From Bacillota bacterium (lineage in GTDB: Bacteria > Bacillota > Clostridia > Acetivibrionales > DSM-1351), in contig JAEWST010000027.1 of the NCBI GenBank assembly GCA_023398105.1, forward strand, positions 1-64,000: a DNA stretch of 64,000 nucleotides, written 5' to 3'. A model generated the notes under the pieces. That model made no database searches. It saw only the letters and a list, made by a program, of their open reading frames with translations, and was not told the DNA's origin. Below are positions 17,237 through 26,181 of the stretch, one piece after another. The translations under genes and the position numbers were made by a program. Within the stretch, counting starts at the first letter, position 1, and each line of letters opens with the position of its first letter.

Positions 17237-19446
17237 GCCAATTCCTCCTTTGACAGCTGCGATAAAGCAATTTGCTGATATACCTCACAACTATCCATCA
17301 ATTCCTTATGGGTACCAATTCCAACAACCTTGCCTTCATCCAGCACTAGGATTTGATTTGCATTCATTACAGTACTAATTCTTTGGGCAACAACTAAAAC
17401 AGTAGCATCACCAGTTTTCTCCTTTAACGCTTTTCGAAGTGCAGCGTCAGTCTTGAAATCCAACGCAGAAAAGCTATCATCAAATATAAATATTTCAGGC
17501 TTCTTAACAAGCGCACGAGCAATTGACAGTCGCTGCTTCTGCCCACCTGAAACATTTGTTCCTCCTTGTGATATTTCTGTTTTGAAGCCCTCTTCCTTTT
17601 CGTTTATAAATTCCAAAGCCTGTGCAATTTCTGAAAAGCTCTTTAATTCTTCTTCTGTTGCACTTTCGTTACCATATTTCAAATTGCTCTCAATAGTACC
17701 TGAGAACAACAAGCCCTTTTGTGGTACATAGCCTATCTTTTCCCTAAGCCCCTGCAAGGAAACCTCTCTAATATCCATACCATTAATTAATATTTGCCCT
17801 TCAGTAACATCGTAGAAGCGAGGTAGCAAATTAATAAGTGTGGATTTTCCACTTCCCGTGCTTCCAATAAAGGCAGTAGTTTCACCTTGCTTCGCAGTAA
17901 AACTCACATTTGACAATACTTCATCATCAGCCCCTGGATATTTAAAGGATACATTTCTGAATTCCACATGACCTTTAAGGTCATTGCAAAACTCTTTTAC
18001 TGTATCTGGATTTCTTATTGTTTCAGTAGTATTTAACACCTCTGCTATACGTGAAATTGAAACTGAAGCACGTGGTAAAATAATAGAAATAACAGAAATC
18101 ATCAGAAAGGATACAATAATCTGCATAGCATATTGCATAAATGCCATCATATTTCCAACCTGCATGTTACCAATATCTATCTGATGAGCACCAACCCATA
18201 CAATCAGAAGTGTTATACCATTCATTATCAGCATCATAACAGGCATCATTAGTGCCATAGCTCTGCCGACAAATAAGTGTGTTTTTGTGAAATCTGTATT
18301 AGCCTTATCAAACTTCTTTTCTTCGTATTTCTGAGTACTAAAAGCCCTTACAACAAGCATTCCTGTAAGGGACTCCCGTGTCACTAAATTTAATCTGTCC
18401 ACAAGCTTCTGCATACTTCTGAATTTAGGCATTGCAACCACAAACAAGGTACCTATCAAAGACATCATAGCTAATACACCAACACCAATAATCCACGACA
18501 TGTTTGTGTCTGTATTCATTACCTTTATAACACCACCAATACCCAATATCGGTGCATAAAAAACTATTCTCAGAAGCATAACAATAAATGTCTGAACTTG
18601 TTGAATGTCATTGGTACTTCTCGTTATCAGAGATGATGTAGAAAACTTATCAAATTCTGTGTTTGAAAAGTTCACAACATTTTCAAATACATTTTTTCTA
18701 AGGCTTCTACTTAGGCCTGCCGCTACCCTTGATGAAAGTAGACTGCCAATAACTGTGGCAATTAAGCTGACAAATGATATTAGCAGCATAATTATACCCA
18801 CATAAAGTATATAATTTGTTTGCATACTATCAGTGTTCCTGCCAAGGGTAGCATACTCAGCTTTAACATAAGCTATTGCACCCTGTGTAATCATGCTCTC
18901 AGGCATTAGTTCAAACTTTTCGTCAGCTAGCTGCTTCATCGCTAGAAGCTGCTCATTTGGCATTTTGGATAAATATCCCCATAAATCAGCATCCTTAGTT
19001 ACATTAATAGAGCTTTCAAAATCCTCTTTCTGCTCAATTGTTTGAACTATTAATATTGACTTACCAATTACAGAGTTTAAAGCCTTAATGGCTTCTTCAT
19101 CTACTGTATTCAGTATATAAACCTCATTATTTTTAATTTCAGAATAGTTCCTTAAATAGCTGTCTATATCTTGGTTGGATAGTTTATCCTTTTCAATCAA
19201 TTTATAATTATTAAGTACCAGCGACTTACTTTCATCACTCATAAATAAAGCCAACTTATCAAGCTCACTTTTTCTTATAACCTCTGGAACAGCATTTTCA
19301 ATTCCTCCCTGCTGAATACCCACATTTACGATATTAGACATGTAGTCAGGCAAAGAAAGCTCGCATAAAGCCTGAATTAACAAAAACCCAATTATGCAAA
19401 TAATGGATATTATATGTGGCTTCAAGTGTTTTAATATCTTGACCAT
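17233..19446 (-). CDS. ABC exporter subunit with degenerate catalytic site
   Basis: 737 residues, partner of the next gene. The first and second transmembrane helices are separated by a long extracellular insert (about residues 45-205), which explains the extra length. The nucleotide-binding domain has Walker A GSTGSGKST (528-536) and a normal signature NVSGGQ (631-636). The catalytic glutamate after Walker B is replaced by aspartate (IFIFDDSFS, D657), and the H-loop histidine position reads VVAQRIST, with Gln in place of His. These changes mark the non-hydrolysing half-site of heterodimeric exporters. The ATG has AGGAG 6 nt upstream, and this gene is first in the operon. Confidence 0.93.
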   Translation of the reverse strand: MVKILKHLKPHIISIICIIGFLLIQALCELSLPDYMSNIVNVGIQQGGIENAVPEVIRKSELDKLALFMSDESKSLVLNNYKLIEKDKLSNQDIDSYLRNYSEIKNNEVYILNTVDEEAIKALNSVIGKSILIVQTIEQKEDFESSINVTKDADLWGYLSKMPNEQLLAMKQLADEKFELMPESMITQGAIAYVKAEYATLGRNTDSMQTNYILYVGIIMLLISFVSLIATVIGSLLSSRVAAGLSRSLRKNVFENVVNFSNTEFDKFSTSSLITRSTNDIQQVQTFIVMLLRIVFYAPILGIGGVIKVMNTDTNMSWIIGVGVLAMMSLIGTLFVVAMPKFRSMQKLVDRLNLVTRESLTGMLVVRAFSTQKYEEKKFDKANTDFTKTHLFVGRAMALMMPVMMLIMNGITLLIVWVGAHQIDIGNMQVGNMMAFMQYAMQIIVSFLMISVISIILPRASVSISRIAEVLNTTETIRNPDTVKEFCNDLKGHVEFRNVSFKYPGADDEVLSNVSFTAKQGETTAFIGSTGSGKSTLINLLPRFYDVTEGQILINGMDIREVSLQGLREKIGYVPQKGLLFSGTIESNLKYGNESATEEELKSFSEIAQALEFINEKEEGFKTEISQGGTNVSGGQKQRLSIARALVKKPEIFIFDDSFSALDFKTDAALRKALKEKTGDATVLVVAQRISTVMNANQILVLDEGKVVGIGTHKELMDSCEVYQQIALSQLSKEELA

Positions 19447-19709
19447 CCTGAACTCCTTTCAATCTTGCACGTTTGTGTAATAGCTTTAACTTATTATCAT
19501 TAATGTAAACCCTTTAATTATAATCAAATAAAATCTATATGTCTTATATACAGTTTACTAAATTAAGCCATAATTTATAGGATTTTTTTGTGCAATTTTA
19601 CTAATGTATCTCTGAACGCTGATATACAAGCATGAGAATTGCTTAAACAGTCACGCTTGCAAATTGCTGAACAAACATTAAAATAATTAAGAAATAAAAA
19701 GTACTAACG

Positions 19710-19735
19710 AAAAGGAGTTAACATTTGTTAACTCC
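19710..19735 (-). terminator. Terminator after the stalk-domain gene
   Basis: GGAGTTAAC and GTTAACTCC form a perfect 9-bp stem with a 4-nt loop; TTTT follows on the minus strand. The gap from here to the ABC operon start (to 19446) shows no other feature I can support. Confidence 0.8.
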
Positions 19736-19766
19736 CATTTAATCTTAGTTGGATAAATATTAAACA

Positions 19767-20927
19767 TTACAGTGTGTCTGCCAAATCTAGATTCTCAACA
19801 GCATTATTTATTGCATCCTCAGGAACAACTATGTTAATGTCAATATTGTAATCTGAATAGTTACATTTAACTGTCATATCAGCACCTTCAGTTGCATCCT
19901 CTGCCATGCTATAACTAGTTACCATTTTAATACTGTTAATTCTGTATGTATTTTTATCAAGTGATATTTCAACATTAAACATATTAAATTCAATATCCAA
20001 AAAGTCCATTCCTTGACTTGAACCTGCCATGTTCATTAAATCGCCAAGAAATACATCTCCCTTTAAAAGAATTTCAGTTGGGTTACTGCTCTTAATTTCT
20101 TTCAATCCTGCACAAAGTGCATCCGACTCTTCTAATATATAAATATTAGATTTTTCATCAAATATTTTATTGTATTCACTCTCTGACATAGTATTCTTTT
20201 CCCATTGCTCTGTTAAAGGATTACTCACATACAATGTATTATCAGCAAAATAATAATCTATATCCATATTTAATAATGACATATCCATTTTCATATATGC
20301 TTTCTTCTTTAACATATCCATAGTTATGTCCATAGTCATATCAACATCAATGTCCATTCCACCCTCAACAGTAGACATTGAAATATCTATTTTTGCCTTG
20401 CAGTTTTTTATTTCATCCATTACATTATTTGTCTTTTCAATAATTCCCTTTACATGGTTAAATCCTTCTTGGTTTCTTATTAGAACAGATTTAGAGCTCC
20501 CATCCCAGACAACCTTCATTCCAAGGCTTCTTGCAATAAAGTTAACAGGAATATAGGTTCTGTTGTTATATACAACAGGACTGGCATCTAAAACAATTTT
20601 TTCACCATTAACTGTGGCTTCATCACTGCCTATTTTTAAATATATTTTTTTTGAATCCTTTATTACTGTTACACTCTTCTCTTTTCCGTTCCACACAATA
20701 TGTTCATTATCATCATTAACACCTAGATTTACCAATATAGCTCTTAGCGGTAAAAGAGTTCTGCTGTTCATATTTATAGGTGTGTCTTCATATTTTCCAA
20801 TCTCACCATCAATTACTATTTTTACATCAGGCATTTCTATAATGCCGTTGTATACTGCAGAGGCAGGTATTGTAAAACAAATCATTAAAAAAGCTAAAAT
20901 AAAACTTGCTGACAAATACTTTTTCAT
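19767..20927 (-). CDS. Secreted stalk-domain (copper amine oxidase N-terminal-like) protein
   Basis: 386 residues. A signal peptide ends near residue 24 (TIPASA-VYNG). Residues 35-150 hold a copper-amine-oxidase N-domain-like (stalk) unit, with the typical LLPLRAILVNLG and TYIPVNFIARSLGMKVVWDG phrases. The C-terminal ~230 residues resemble the lipoprotein-like DUF6612 type, with many Met/Asp in MDIDVDMTMDITMDM. Proteins of this kind are abundant on clostridial cell surfaces, and their function is mostly unknown. The ATG has AGGAGG 5 nt upstream. Monocistronic between two terminators. Confidence 0.85.
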   Translation of the reverse strand: MKKYLSASFILAFLMICFTIPASAVYNGIIEMPDVKIVIDGEIGKYEDTPINMNSRTLLPLRAILVNLGVNDDNEHIVWNGKEKSVTVIKDSKKIYLKIGSDEATVNGEKIVLDASPVVYNNRTYIPVNFIARSLGMKVVWDGSSKSVLIRNQEGFNHVKGIIEKTNNVMDEIKNCKAKIDISMSTVEGGMDIDVDMTMDITMDMLKKKAYMKMDMSLLNMDIDYYFADNTLYVSNPLTEQWEKNTMSESEYNKIFDEKSNIYILEESDALCAGLKEIKSSNPTEILLKGDVFLGDLMNMAGSSQGMDFLDIEFNMFNVEISLDKNTYRINSIKMVTSYSMAEDATEGADMTVKCNYSDYNIDINIVVPEDAINNAVENLDLADTL

Positions 20928-20968
20928 ATACTCCTCCTGTAATACTAAAGTTTAATTTTTTATACGTT

Positions 20969-21000
20969 AAAAACTATTGCCTTTTACAGCAATAGTTTTT
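20969..21000 (-). terminator. Terminator of the serA operon
   Basis: AAAAACTATTGC and GCAATAGTTTTT form a perfect 12-bp stem with an 8-nt loop, followed by a run of T on the minus strand. Confidence 0.9.
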
Positions 21001-21008
21001 AATTTAAT

Positions 21009-21066
21009 CAACATTCCCAGCCAATATTGTAGATGTGCAACCTATCAACAGAAAGTTGGGGATTAC
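21009..21066 (-). repeat. Diverged copy of the imperfect-palindrome family
   Basis: CAATATTGTAGATGTGCAAC and CTATCAACAGAAAGTTGGGG align with 15001-15060 at about 70 % by eye. It lies between the serA stop codon and the terminator. Confidence 0.5.
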
Positions 21067-21072
21067 ATTTAT

Positions 21073-22680
21073 TTAGAATTTTAACAAAGTAACCTTCAAA
21101 ACACCTTTTATGTTTTTAAGCAAATCAATTACTTTATTATCCACGTCACAGTCAATACTAACAAATGCAACTGCTTTTTCTCCGCCTTGCTTTCTGCTCC
21201 ACTGCATTGCTGCAATATTTATATCATTAGCTCCTAATATGGAACCAATCTGCCCAATTATACCAGGTTGGTCAATATTTTGAATAGCTAAAACATAAGG
21301 AGTTGGGTCAAATACTAGCTTATACCCAAAGAAATCAACTACTCTAAGTTCTTCCTTTGCAAATACAGTACCTGATACCTCAAGAGTTTTATTCTTTGTA
21401 GTAAATCTAATTGTAATAAGGTTTGTATATTTTTCAAGAGTTGAGCTTTTACTTTCAACAAGAGAAATTCCCATATTTTTAGCAATAAGCTCTGCATTAA
21501 CATAGTTTACCTTTTCTTTTACAACTACATCAAGGAAACCTTTTAAAGCTGACAAAGATAATAGTTTAGTCTCTTGTTCTGCTAATTCACCGCTGTATAT
21601 GATTTCAATCTTATTTACTGTATCCTTCTCAGCTTGATAATATATTTTTCCTAATAATTCTGCCAAATCAACATACGGCTTCATTTCGCCTACTTCTTTA
21701 TTCTTCATTGGAGGCATATTTACAGCAGCTACCATGTCACCTCTTAAGGCATCTGCTACCAACTCAGCAACACAAGTACCCACATTATAATTTGCTTCAT
21801 CAGTAGAAGCACCTAAATGAGGAGTAATAATTACATTGTCAAGATCATAAAGCTTGTTTTCATAATCCTGATCTTCAGGTTTCTTATCATAATTAGGCTC
21901 AGGATTAAGTACATCTAATGCTGCTGCTGCAACCTTACCAGATTTTATACCATTGTATAAAGCATCTTCATTAACAAGTCCACCTCTTGCTGCGTTAACA
22001 ATTCTAACCCCATCTTTACAGAGCTTTATTTGCTCTTCATTAATAATATTAATAGTTTCAGCTGTCTTAGGAGTATGAATTGTAATTAAGTCTGACTGCT
22101 TGAGTAAATCCTCAAGAGTCTCACATTTTTCAACTCCAAGCTTTCTAAATTTTTCGTCAGTAATATATGGATCATATGCTATAGCTCTCATATTTGAACC
22201 TATTAGCTTTGAAGCAACAATTGAACCTATTCTACCTAATCCGATAACACCTACTGTTTTCTGATCTAGTTCATTTCCTAAGAATTTATTTCTTCTGAAA
22301 TCCTTTTTGTCTTTTCCTGCCCAATGAGCTTGTGGAATATTTCTAAATATAGCATATGCTAATCCAACAGCTAACTCAGCAGCAGCCATACTATTGCTTT
22401 CAGGAGTATTTACTACAATAATACCTCTTTTTGTACAAGCTGGAAGCTCTATATTATCTACACCATTACCTGCACGACCTACCACTTTTAGATTTGTTCC
22501 TTTAGACAATAGTTCTTCGTTAATTCTTGTAACACTTCGTACAATAATCGAATCATAATTTCCTATTATCTCAAGTAAATCCTCATGTGAAATTCCATAT
22601 TTAACATCAACCTCATGACCATCTTTTTTAAGATGCTCTATACCATCATCTGCTATTCTTTCTGTAACTATAATTTTCAT
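21073..22680 (-). CDS. serA: D-3-phosphoglycerate dehydrogenase
   Basis: First step of serine synthesis: oxidises 3-phosphoglycerate with NAD+. It is the long form at 535 residues. The catalytic domain has GRAGNGVDNI, the Rossmann motif VGVIGLGRIGS (about 146-156), arginine and glutamate sites in VNAARGG and LNPEP, and the histidine in ITPHLGAST. An intervening domain is followed by a C-terminal ACT domain (about 460-535, starting VLAIQNIDQPGIIGQIG) that usually binds serine for feedback. It begins with ATG behind GGAGG. It follows the aminotransferase gene by 74 bp and shares its glycine riboswitch. Confidence 0.97.
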   Translation of the reverse strand: MKIIVTERIADDGIEHLKKDGHEVDVKYGISHEDLLEIIGNYDSIIVRSVTRINEELLSKGTNLKVVGRAGNGVDNIELPACTKRGIIVVNTPESNSMAAAELAVGLAYAIFRNIPQAHWAGKDKKDFRRNKFLGNELDQKTVGVIGLGRIGSIVASKLIGSNMRAIAYDPYITDEKFRKLGVEKCETLEDLLKQSDLITIHTPKTAETINIINEEQIKLCKDGVRIVNAARGGLVNEDALYNGIKSGKVAAAALDVLNPEPNYDKKPEDQDYENKLYDLDNVIITPHLGASTDEANYNVGTCVAELVADALRGDMVAAVNMPPMKNKEVGEMKPYVDLAELLGKIYYQAEKDTVNKIEIIYSGELAEQETKLLSLSALKGFLDVVVKEKVNYVNAELIAKNMGISLVESKSSTLEKYTNLITIRFTTKNKTLEVSGTVFAKEELRVVDFFGYKLVFDPTPYVLAIQNIDQPGIIGQIGSILGANDINIAAMQWSRKQGGEKAVAFVSIDCDVDNKVIDLLKNIKGVLKVTLLKF

Positions 22681-22754
22681 AATTCAACCTACCTCCTATA
22701 ATATCTTAAAAATTTCAATTTTTAATTAACACATTGTTTGTTGTTCAAAAACAC

Positions 22755-23906
22755 TTATTGTAAAGCCTTCTGCACTGCTCCTACCGAAACACCCATTTCT
22801 ACCTTATAGCCTGCCTCGCTTAATGCATATTCCAAAGCTGCAAAAGTCTTTATCAAATCCAGACTATCTGTATATCCGCAGTGTCCAATTCTAAATATCT
22901 TACCTTTTAAATCCTTTTGACCTCCGGTTATCATAATATCGTACTTTAGATTAAGAGTTTTAATTACTTTTGCTACATCTATACCCTCAGGTGCCTTAAC
23001 AGCAGTAATTATATATGAAGAAACCCCTTGGCTTGGAAGCAATTCCAGTCCAAGTGCCTTCACACCTGCCTGAGTTGCTAACGCAAGCTTTTTATGTCTC
23101 GCATAAACATTTTCCAATCCTTCTTCTTTAATCATCTTTAGTGCTTCTGCCTGTGCCATCATTATTGTGATAGCAGGTGTGTATGGTGGATTTTCTCCTG
23201 CCTTCATCAAGCCCTTTTTGTATTTTTTGTAATCCCAATAGAATTTTGGCAATTTTGAATTTTCCACAGCTTCCCAAGCCTTATCACTTAACCCAACGAA
23301 AGCTAATCCTGGAGGGGCCATCAATGCCTTTTGAGAACCTGTGACAACAACATCTAATCCCCAATTATCCATTTGAAGCTCTAGTCCACCTAATGAACTA
23401 ATTGCATCAACTAGTAGTAGTCTTTTTGTGCCTTTTGTAAGCTTTCCTAATGCTTCAATATCATTTGTGACACCTGTAGAAGTCTCATTATGAGTAACTA
23501 ATATAGCCTTTATCTCATTGTTTACATCTTCCTCCAATATCTTCTTAACATCATTAATATTAACAGCTTCACCCCAGTTAACCGCTAACTTCTTAACATT
23601 AAGACCAAAAGTTGTAGCTATATCTGCAAATCTATCTCCAAAGTTTCCTATACTAATAGCCAACACTGTATCTCCATGTGAGAAAAGATTTACTACTGCC
23701 GATTCCATAGCTCCTGTTCCTGATGATGCCAATACTAATACAGGATTCTTAGTTTGAAAAACAAATTTTAAATCCTCTTCTAATCCATCAAATATAGCTT
23801 CAAATTCCTTAGTCCTGTGATGAATTATTTGTCTTCTCATAACCTCCAACACTCTTGGTGGAATCATTGTAGGTCCTGGTGTCATAAGTAATTTTTCTTT
23901 TTCCAT
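22755..23906 (-). CDS. Class V aminotransferase, serine pathway (alanine-glyoxylate/phosphoserine type)
   Basis: 383-residue PLP enzyme of the PucG/AgxT group. The N-terminus MTPGPTMIPPRVLEVM and the PLP lysine in VTGSQKALMAPPG (near residue 190) are typical. In many anaerobes this gene pairs with serA and takes the place of serC, giving phosphoserine from 3-phosphohydroxypyruvate; glyoxylate transamination to glycine is the other option. The ATG chosen has GGAGG 8 nt upstream, while an in-frame TTG overlaps that site. It is the first gene after the tandem glycine riboswitch, so glycine level controls it. No separate serC is seen in the window. Confidence 0.9.
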   Translation of the reverse strand: MEKEKLLMTPGPTMIPPRVLEVMRRQIIHHRTKEFEAIFDGLEEDLKFVFQTKNPVLVLASSGTGAMESAVVNLFSHGDTVLAISIGNFGDRFADIATTFGLNVKKLAVNWGEAVNINDVKKILEEDVNNEIKAILVTHNETSTGVTNDIEALGKLTKGTKRLLLVDAISSLGGLELQMDNWGLDVVVTGSQKALMAPPGLAFVGLSDKAWEAVENSKLPKFYWDYKKYKKGLMKAGENPPYTPAITIMMAQAEALKMIKEEGLENVYARHKKLALATQAGVKALGLELLPSQGVSSYIITAVKAPEGIDVAKVIKTLNLKYDIMITGGQKDLKGKIFRIGHCGYTDSLDLIKTFAALEYALSEAGYKVEMGVSVGAVQKALQ

Positions 23907-24072
23907 TGCTTTGTCCTCCAATATAAATATATTATCTAATAATTTAGTAAACTTTATTTATTCTTGCCTAAAATAAAATGGTACGGCTTACACTATATCT
24001 ACATCTACATCTACACTTGATTGTAACAAATGTTGCATCAATATATAGCGAACAATTTTACCTCAATAAATA

Positions 24073-24100
24073 ACAAAAAGCCAAATAATAAATATTTGAC
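24073..24100 (-). terminator. Candidate terminator of the riboswitch expression platform
   Basis: On the minus strand GTCAAATA and TATTTGGC pair (one G-U) around a short loop and five T follow. It lies between the glycine aptamers and the aminotransferase start, where a regulated terminator would be expected. The distance (about 80 nt from the aptamer) makes this only a candidate. Confidence 0.4.
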
Positions 24101-24177
24101 CCCTTAAAATGCATATAGAATAAAAGCTTGCAAGATTGCATTGCTTACGCAACACAAAACAATGCTATCGCATTTTT

Positions 24178-24336
24178 GTACTCTGTCCTTTTGCCTGAGA
24201 GATTAAGCTTTTAAAAAGCTCTTGCCCCTTCGGCGCCGTCACTGGTCTCTCCAGAGGTCCGTCCTGTTGTAGTCTCTATGACCTGAGAGTGCTACTCCTT
24301 CGGTGAGTTTTATTTGTAATAAAACATCTCTCCCAC
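24178..24336 (-). promoter_or_regulatory. Tandem glycine riboswitch
   Basis: Two glycine aptamers follow each other on the minus strand. The first runs from GGGAGAGATG through CACCGAAGGAGTAGCA to GACCTCTGGAGAGACC. The second has GGCGCCGAAGGGGCAAGAGC and ends in CTCTCAGGCAAAAGGACAG. These are the conserved CCGAAGG and CTCTGGAGAGA / AGGCAAAAGGACAGAG boxes of the gcvT family. It sits 270 bases before the aminotransferase-serA operon. Confidence 0.95.
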
Positions 24337-24374
24337 AACAATCATCCGACAATATTCAGTTATAGAATAAATTA

Positions 24375-24403
24375 ATTATAGTTAAATTAACAATTCATGT
24401 CAA
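24375..24403 (-). promoter_or_regulatory. Consensus promoter of the glycine riboswitch operon
   Basis: TTGACA (24398-24403) and TATAAT (24375-24380) on the minus strand are both perfect sigma-A boxes with 17-base spacing. Transcription would start near 24368, about 30 bases before the first aptamer. Confidence 0.9.
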
Positions 24404-24470
24404 GAAAATGTCAACTTTTTTAAATTATTTTTTGCTACTATGAAATTCCAAAACAGTCCTTATATAATAA

Positions 24471-24504
24471 AATTGAGTGAAGCATAATATAATCTTCACT
24501 CAAT
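24471..24504 (-). terminator. Terminator after the PCP_red-like gene
   Basis: TTGAGTGAAG and CTTCACTCAA form a 10-bp stem with an 11-nt loop; TTTTATT follows on the minus strand. Confidence 0.85.
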
Positions 24505-24528
24505 CTCATCAAAAATAAAATATTGGAT

Positions 24529-24768
24529 TTACTCAGTTTTCATTGCTTCTAACTGACCAATCAGTTTATTCCACATAGGCTTTGGAGCCTTTTCTTTAAA
24601 TGCTTGAAGAACTAAATCTTCAGTTACTTCATTTACATTGTTTTTGCTCAACCATGCTTCTACCTCATGCTTAACAGTAGATTTAAAAATTGAAGGAACA
24701 GCATCAATAATTGTTTTAAACATCTTTTGGCTATTGCCTTTCCAAACTACATTATCTAAACTTCCCAT
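24529..24768 (-). CDS. PCP_red-like small protein
   Basis: 79 residues resembling the PCP_red domain (the C-terminal piece of the light-independent protochlorophyllide reductase B subunit), which also occurs alone in non-photosynthetic bacteria. The pattern W-x-A-VP-E-VTEDLV-A is visible in VVWKGNSQ, AVPSIFKSTVKHEVE and VNEVTEDLVLQA. There is no chlorophyll pathway here, so the role is unknown; it may be a small helical binding module. Two ATGs stand in tandem, and the second is five bases after GGAGG. It lies alone between ddh and the serine operon. Confidence 0.55.
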   Translation of the reverse strand: MGSLDNVVWKGNSQKMFKTIIDAVPSIFKSTVKHEVEAWLSKNNVNEVTEDLVLQAFKEKAPKPMWNKLIGQLEAMKTE

Positions 24769-25000
24769 CATTGCCTCCTACCTCTGACCAATTAATGGTC
24801 ACCATTATTGCAGAAACTGTTACAATTTTCACTATATTGATTCTAGAGTATTCATAAATAAATCCAGCATAGTGTGCAAGCTTAAAAACTTGAAATATCT
24901 TGCATTGTGCAACAGACTCTATTACATTTATATGACAATGACAGAAAAATTGTTCCTGTTTTTTTATTATTAAATTCCTACACGTTAAAAAGCTTTGTGC

Positions 25001-25037
25001 AAAAATAGCCTATAAATAAATTTATAGACTACTTTTT
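25001..25037 (-). terminator. Terminator after ddh
   Basis: CTATAAAT and ATTTATAG form the inner stem; outer A and T tracts (AAAAAGTAG / CTATTTTT) extend it with bulges. It lies 27 bases after the ddh stop codon. The rest of the gap up to the PCP_red-like gene shows nothing clear. Confidence 0.65.
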
Positions 25038-25063
25038 AAGAATTGTTTAATAAGTAATGAACC

Positions 25064-26053
25064 TTATAGAAGCTCTTTAATAAGCTCAGCATGGCTTTTT
25101 GCTGATAAGTAGGACAATGGAACATCGAATACAGTCTTAGCTCCAACGCTTGCTTCCTTGTTCATTCTAACTGCAGCTCTTGCATATGCTACAAGAACAT
25201 TTCCAGTAAATTCAGGATTGCTGTCTAGCTTGATTGCAAATTCTACAATATGGCTATTTTCATTATCAAAACCAGATTTTCCGCTTCTGAATACAAAACC
25301 ACCGTGAGGCATCTTTGAGTGATCTCTCTTTAACTCCTCTTCAGTAATAAAATTCACAAATGTATCATAATCTGAGAAATAGTTTGGCATATTTTTTATA
25401 TCAGCTTCTATTTTAGCCTTATCTGCTCCCTCTTCTGCAACAACAAAACACTCTCTTGTGTGCTTTTGTCTAGTATTCAATTCAGGGTTACTGCCGCTTC
25501 TTACACTGTTAATTGCAGCATCTATTGGCACTGTGTATTGAATAGCATTTTTTACTCCAGCTACTCTTCTAATAGCATCTGAATGTCCTTGGCTTACACC
25601 TTTTCCCCAGAAAGTATAATCATTACCTACTGGCAAAACTGCACCTGATAACATTCTTATCATTGAGAACAAACCTGGATCCCAGCCTACGGAAATTATG
25701 CCTGTTTTCTTTGCAGCAGAAGCAACTTTATTGATCTTTTCGAAATACTCAGGAATCTTTGCATGAGTATCAAAGCTGTCTACAATATTAAACATTGCGG
25801 CAAACTCTGGTCCTTGTACAGGTAAATCAGTTGCTGAACCACCGCATAAAATCATTACATCAATGTCGTTTACATATTTACCTGCATCTTTAATTTCAAC
25901 TACTTTTACGTTTGGAGTTTTAACAGTTACACTCTCAGGTGCTCTTCTTGTAAAAACAGCCACCAATTCAGTATCAGCATTTTGATTTATTGCTGCTTCT
26001 ACTCCTCTTCCAATATTACCATAACCCACTATACCTATTCTTATTTTGTTCAT
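25064..26053 (-). CDS. ddh: meso-Diaminopimelate D-dehydrogenase
   Basis: Makes meso-diaminopimelate directly from tetrahydrodipicolinate, ammonia and NADPH, bypassing the acylated branches of lysine synthesis. 329 residues. The Rossmann start is IRIGIVGYGNIGRGVE, and family phrases include LCGGSATDLPVQGP, DSFDTHAKIP, SVGWDPGLFSM and WGKGVSQGHSDAIRRV (substrate loop). The start ATG follows GAGGAG at 10-11 bases. It lies 128 bp behind lysA, which consumes its product, and probably belongs to the same operon. Confidence 0.97.
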   Translation of the reverse strand: MNKIRIGIVGYGNIGRGVEAAINQNADTELVAVFTRRAPESVTVKTPNVKVVEIKDAGKYVNDIDVMILCGGSATDLPVQGPEFAAMFNIVDSFDTHAKIPEYFEKINKVASAAKKTGIISVGWDPGLFSMIRMLSGAVLPVGNDYTFWGKGVSQGHSDAIRRVAGVKNAIQYTVPIDAAINSVRSGSNPELNTRQKHTRECFVVAEEGADKAKIEADIKNMPNYFSDYDTFVNFITEEELKRDHSKMPHGGFVFRSGKSGFDNENSHIVEFAIKLDSNPEFTGNVLVAYARAAVRMNKEASVGAKTVFDVPLSYLSAKSHAELIKELL

Positions 26054-26181
26054 AGACGTTCTTCTCCTCTATTTGTTAATTTAAAATATTAAAATAATTT
26101 TGCTTATATCCTCAACTTCAAAACTAATTATTTATAACTGTACATTCTTAGATAAATATTAAATAATAATCATCTAAAAAC

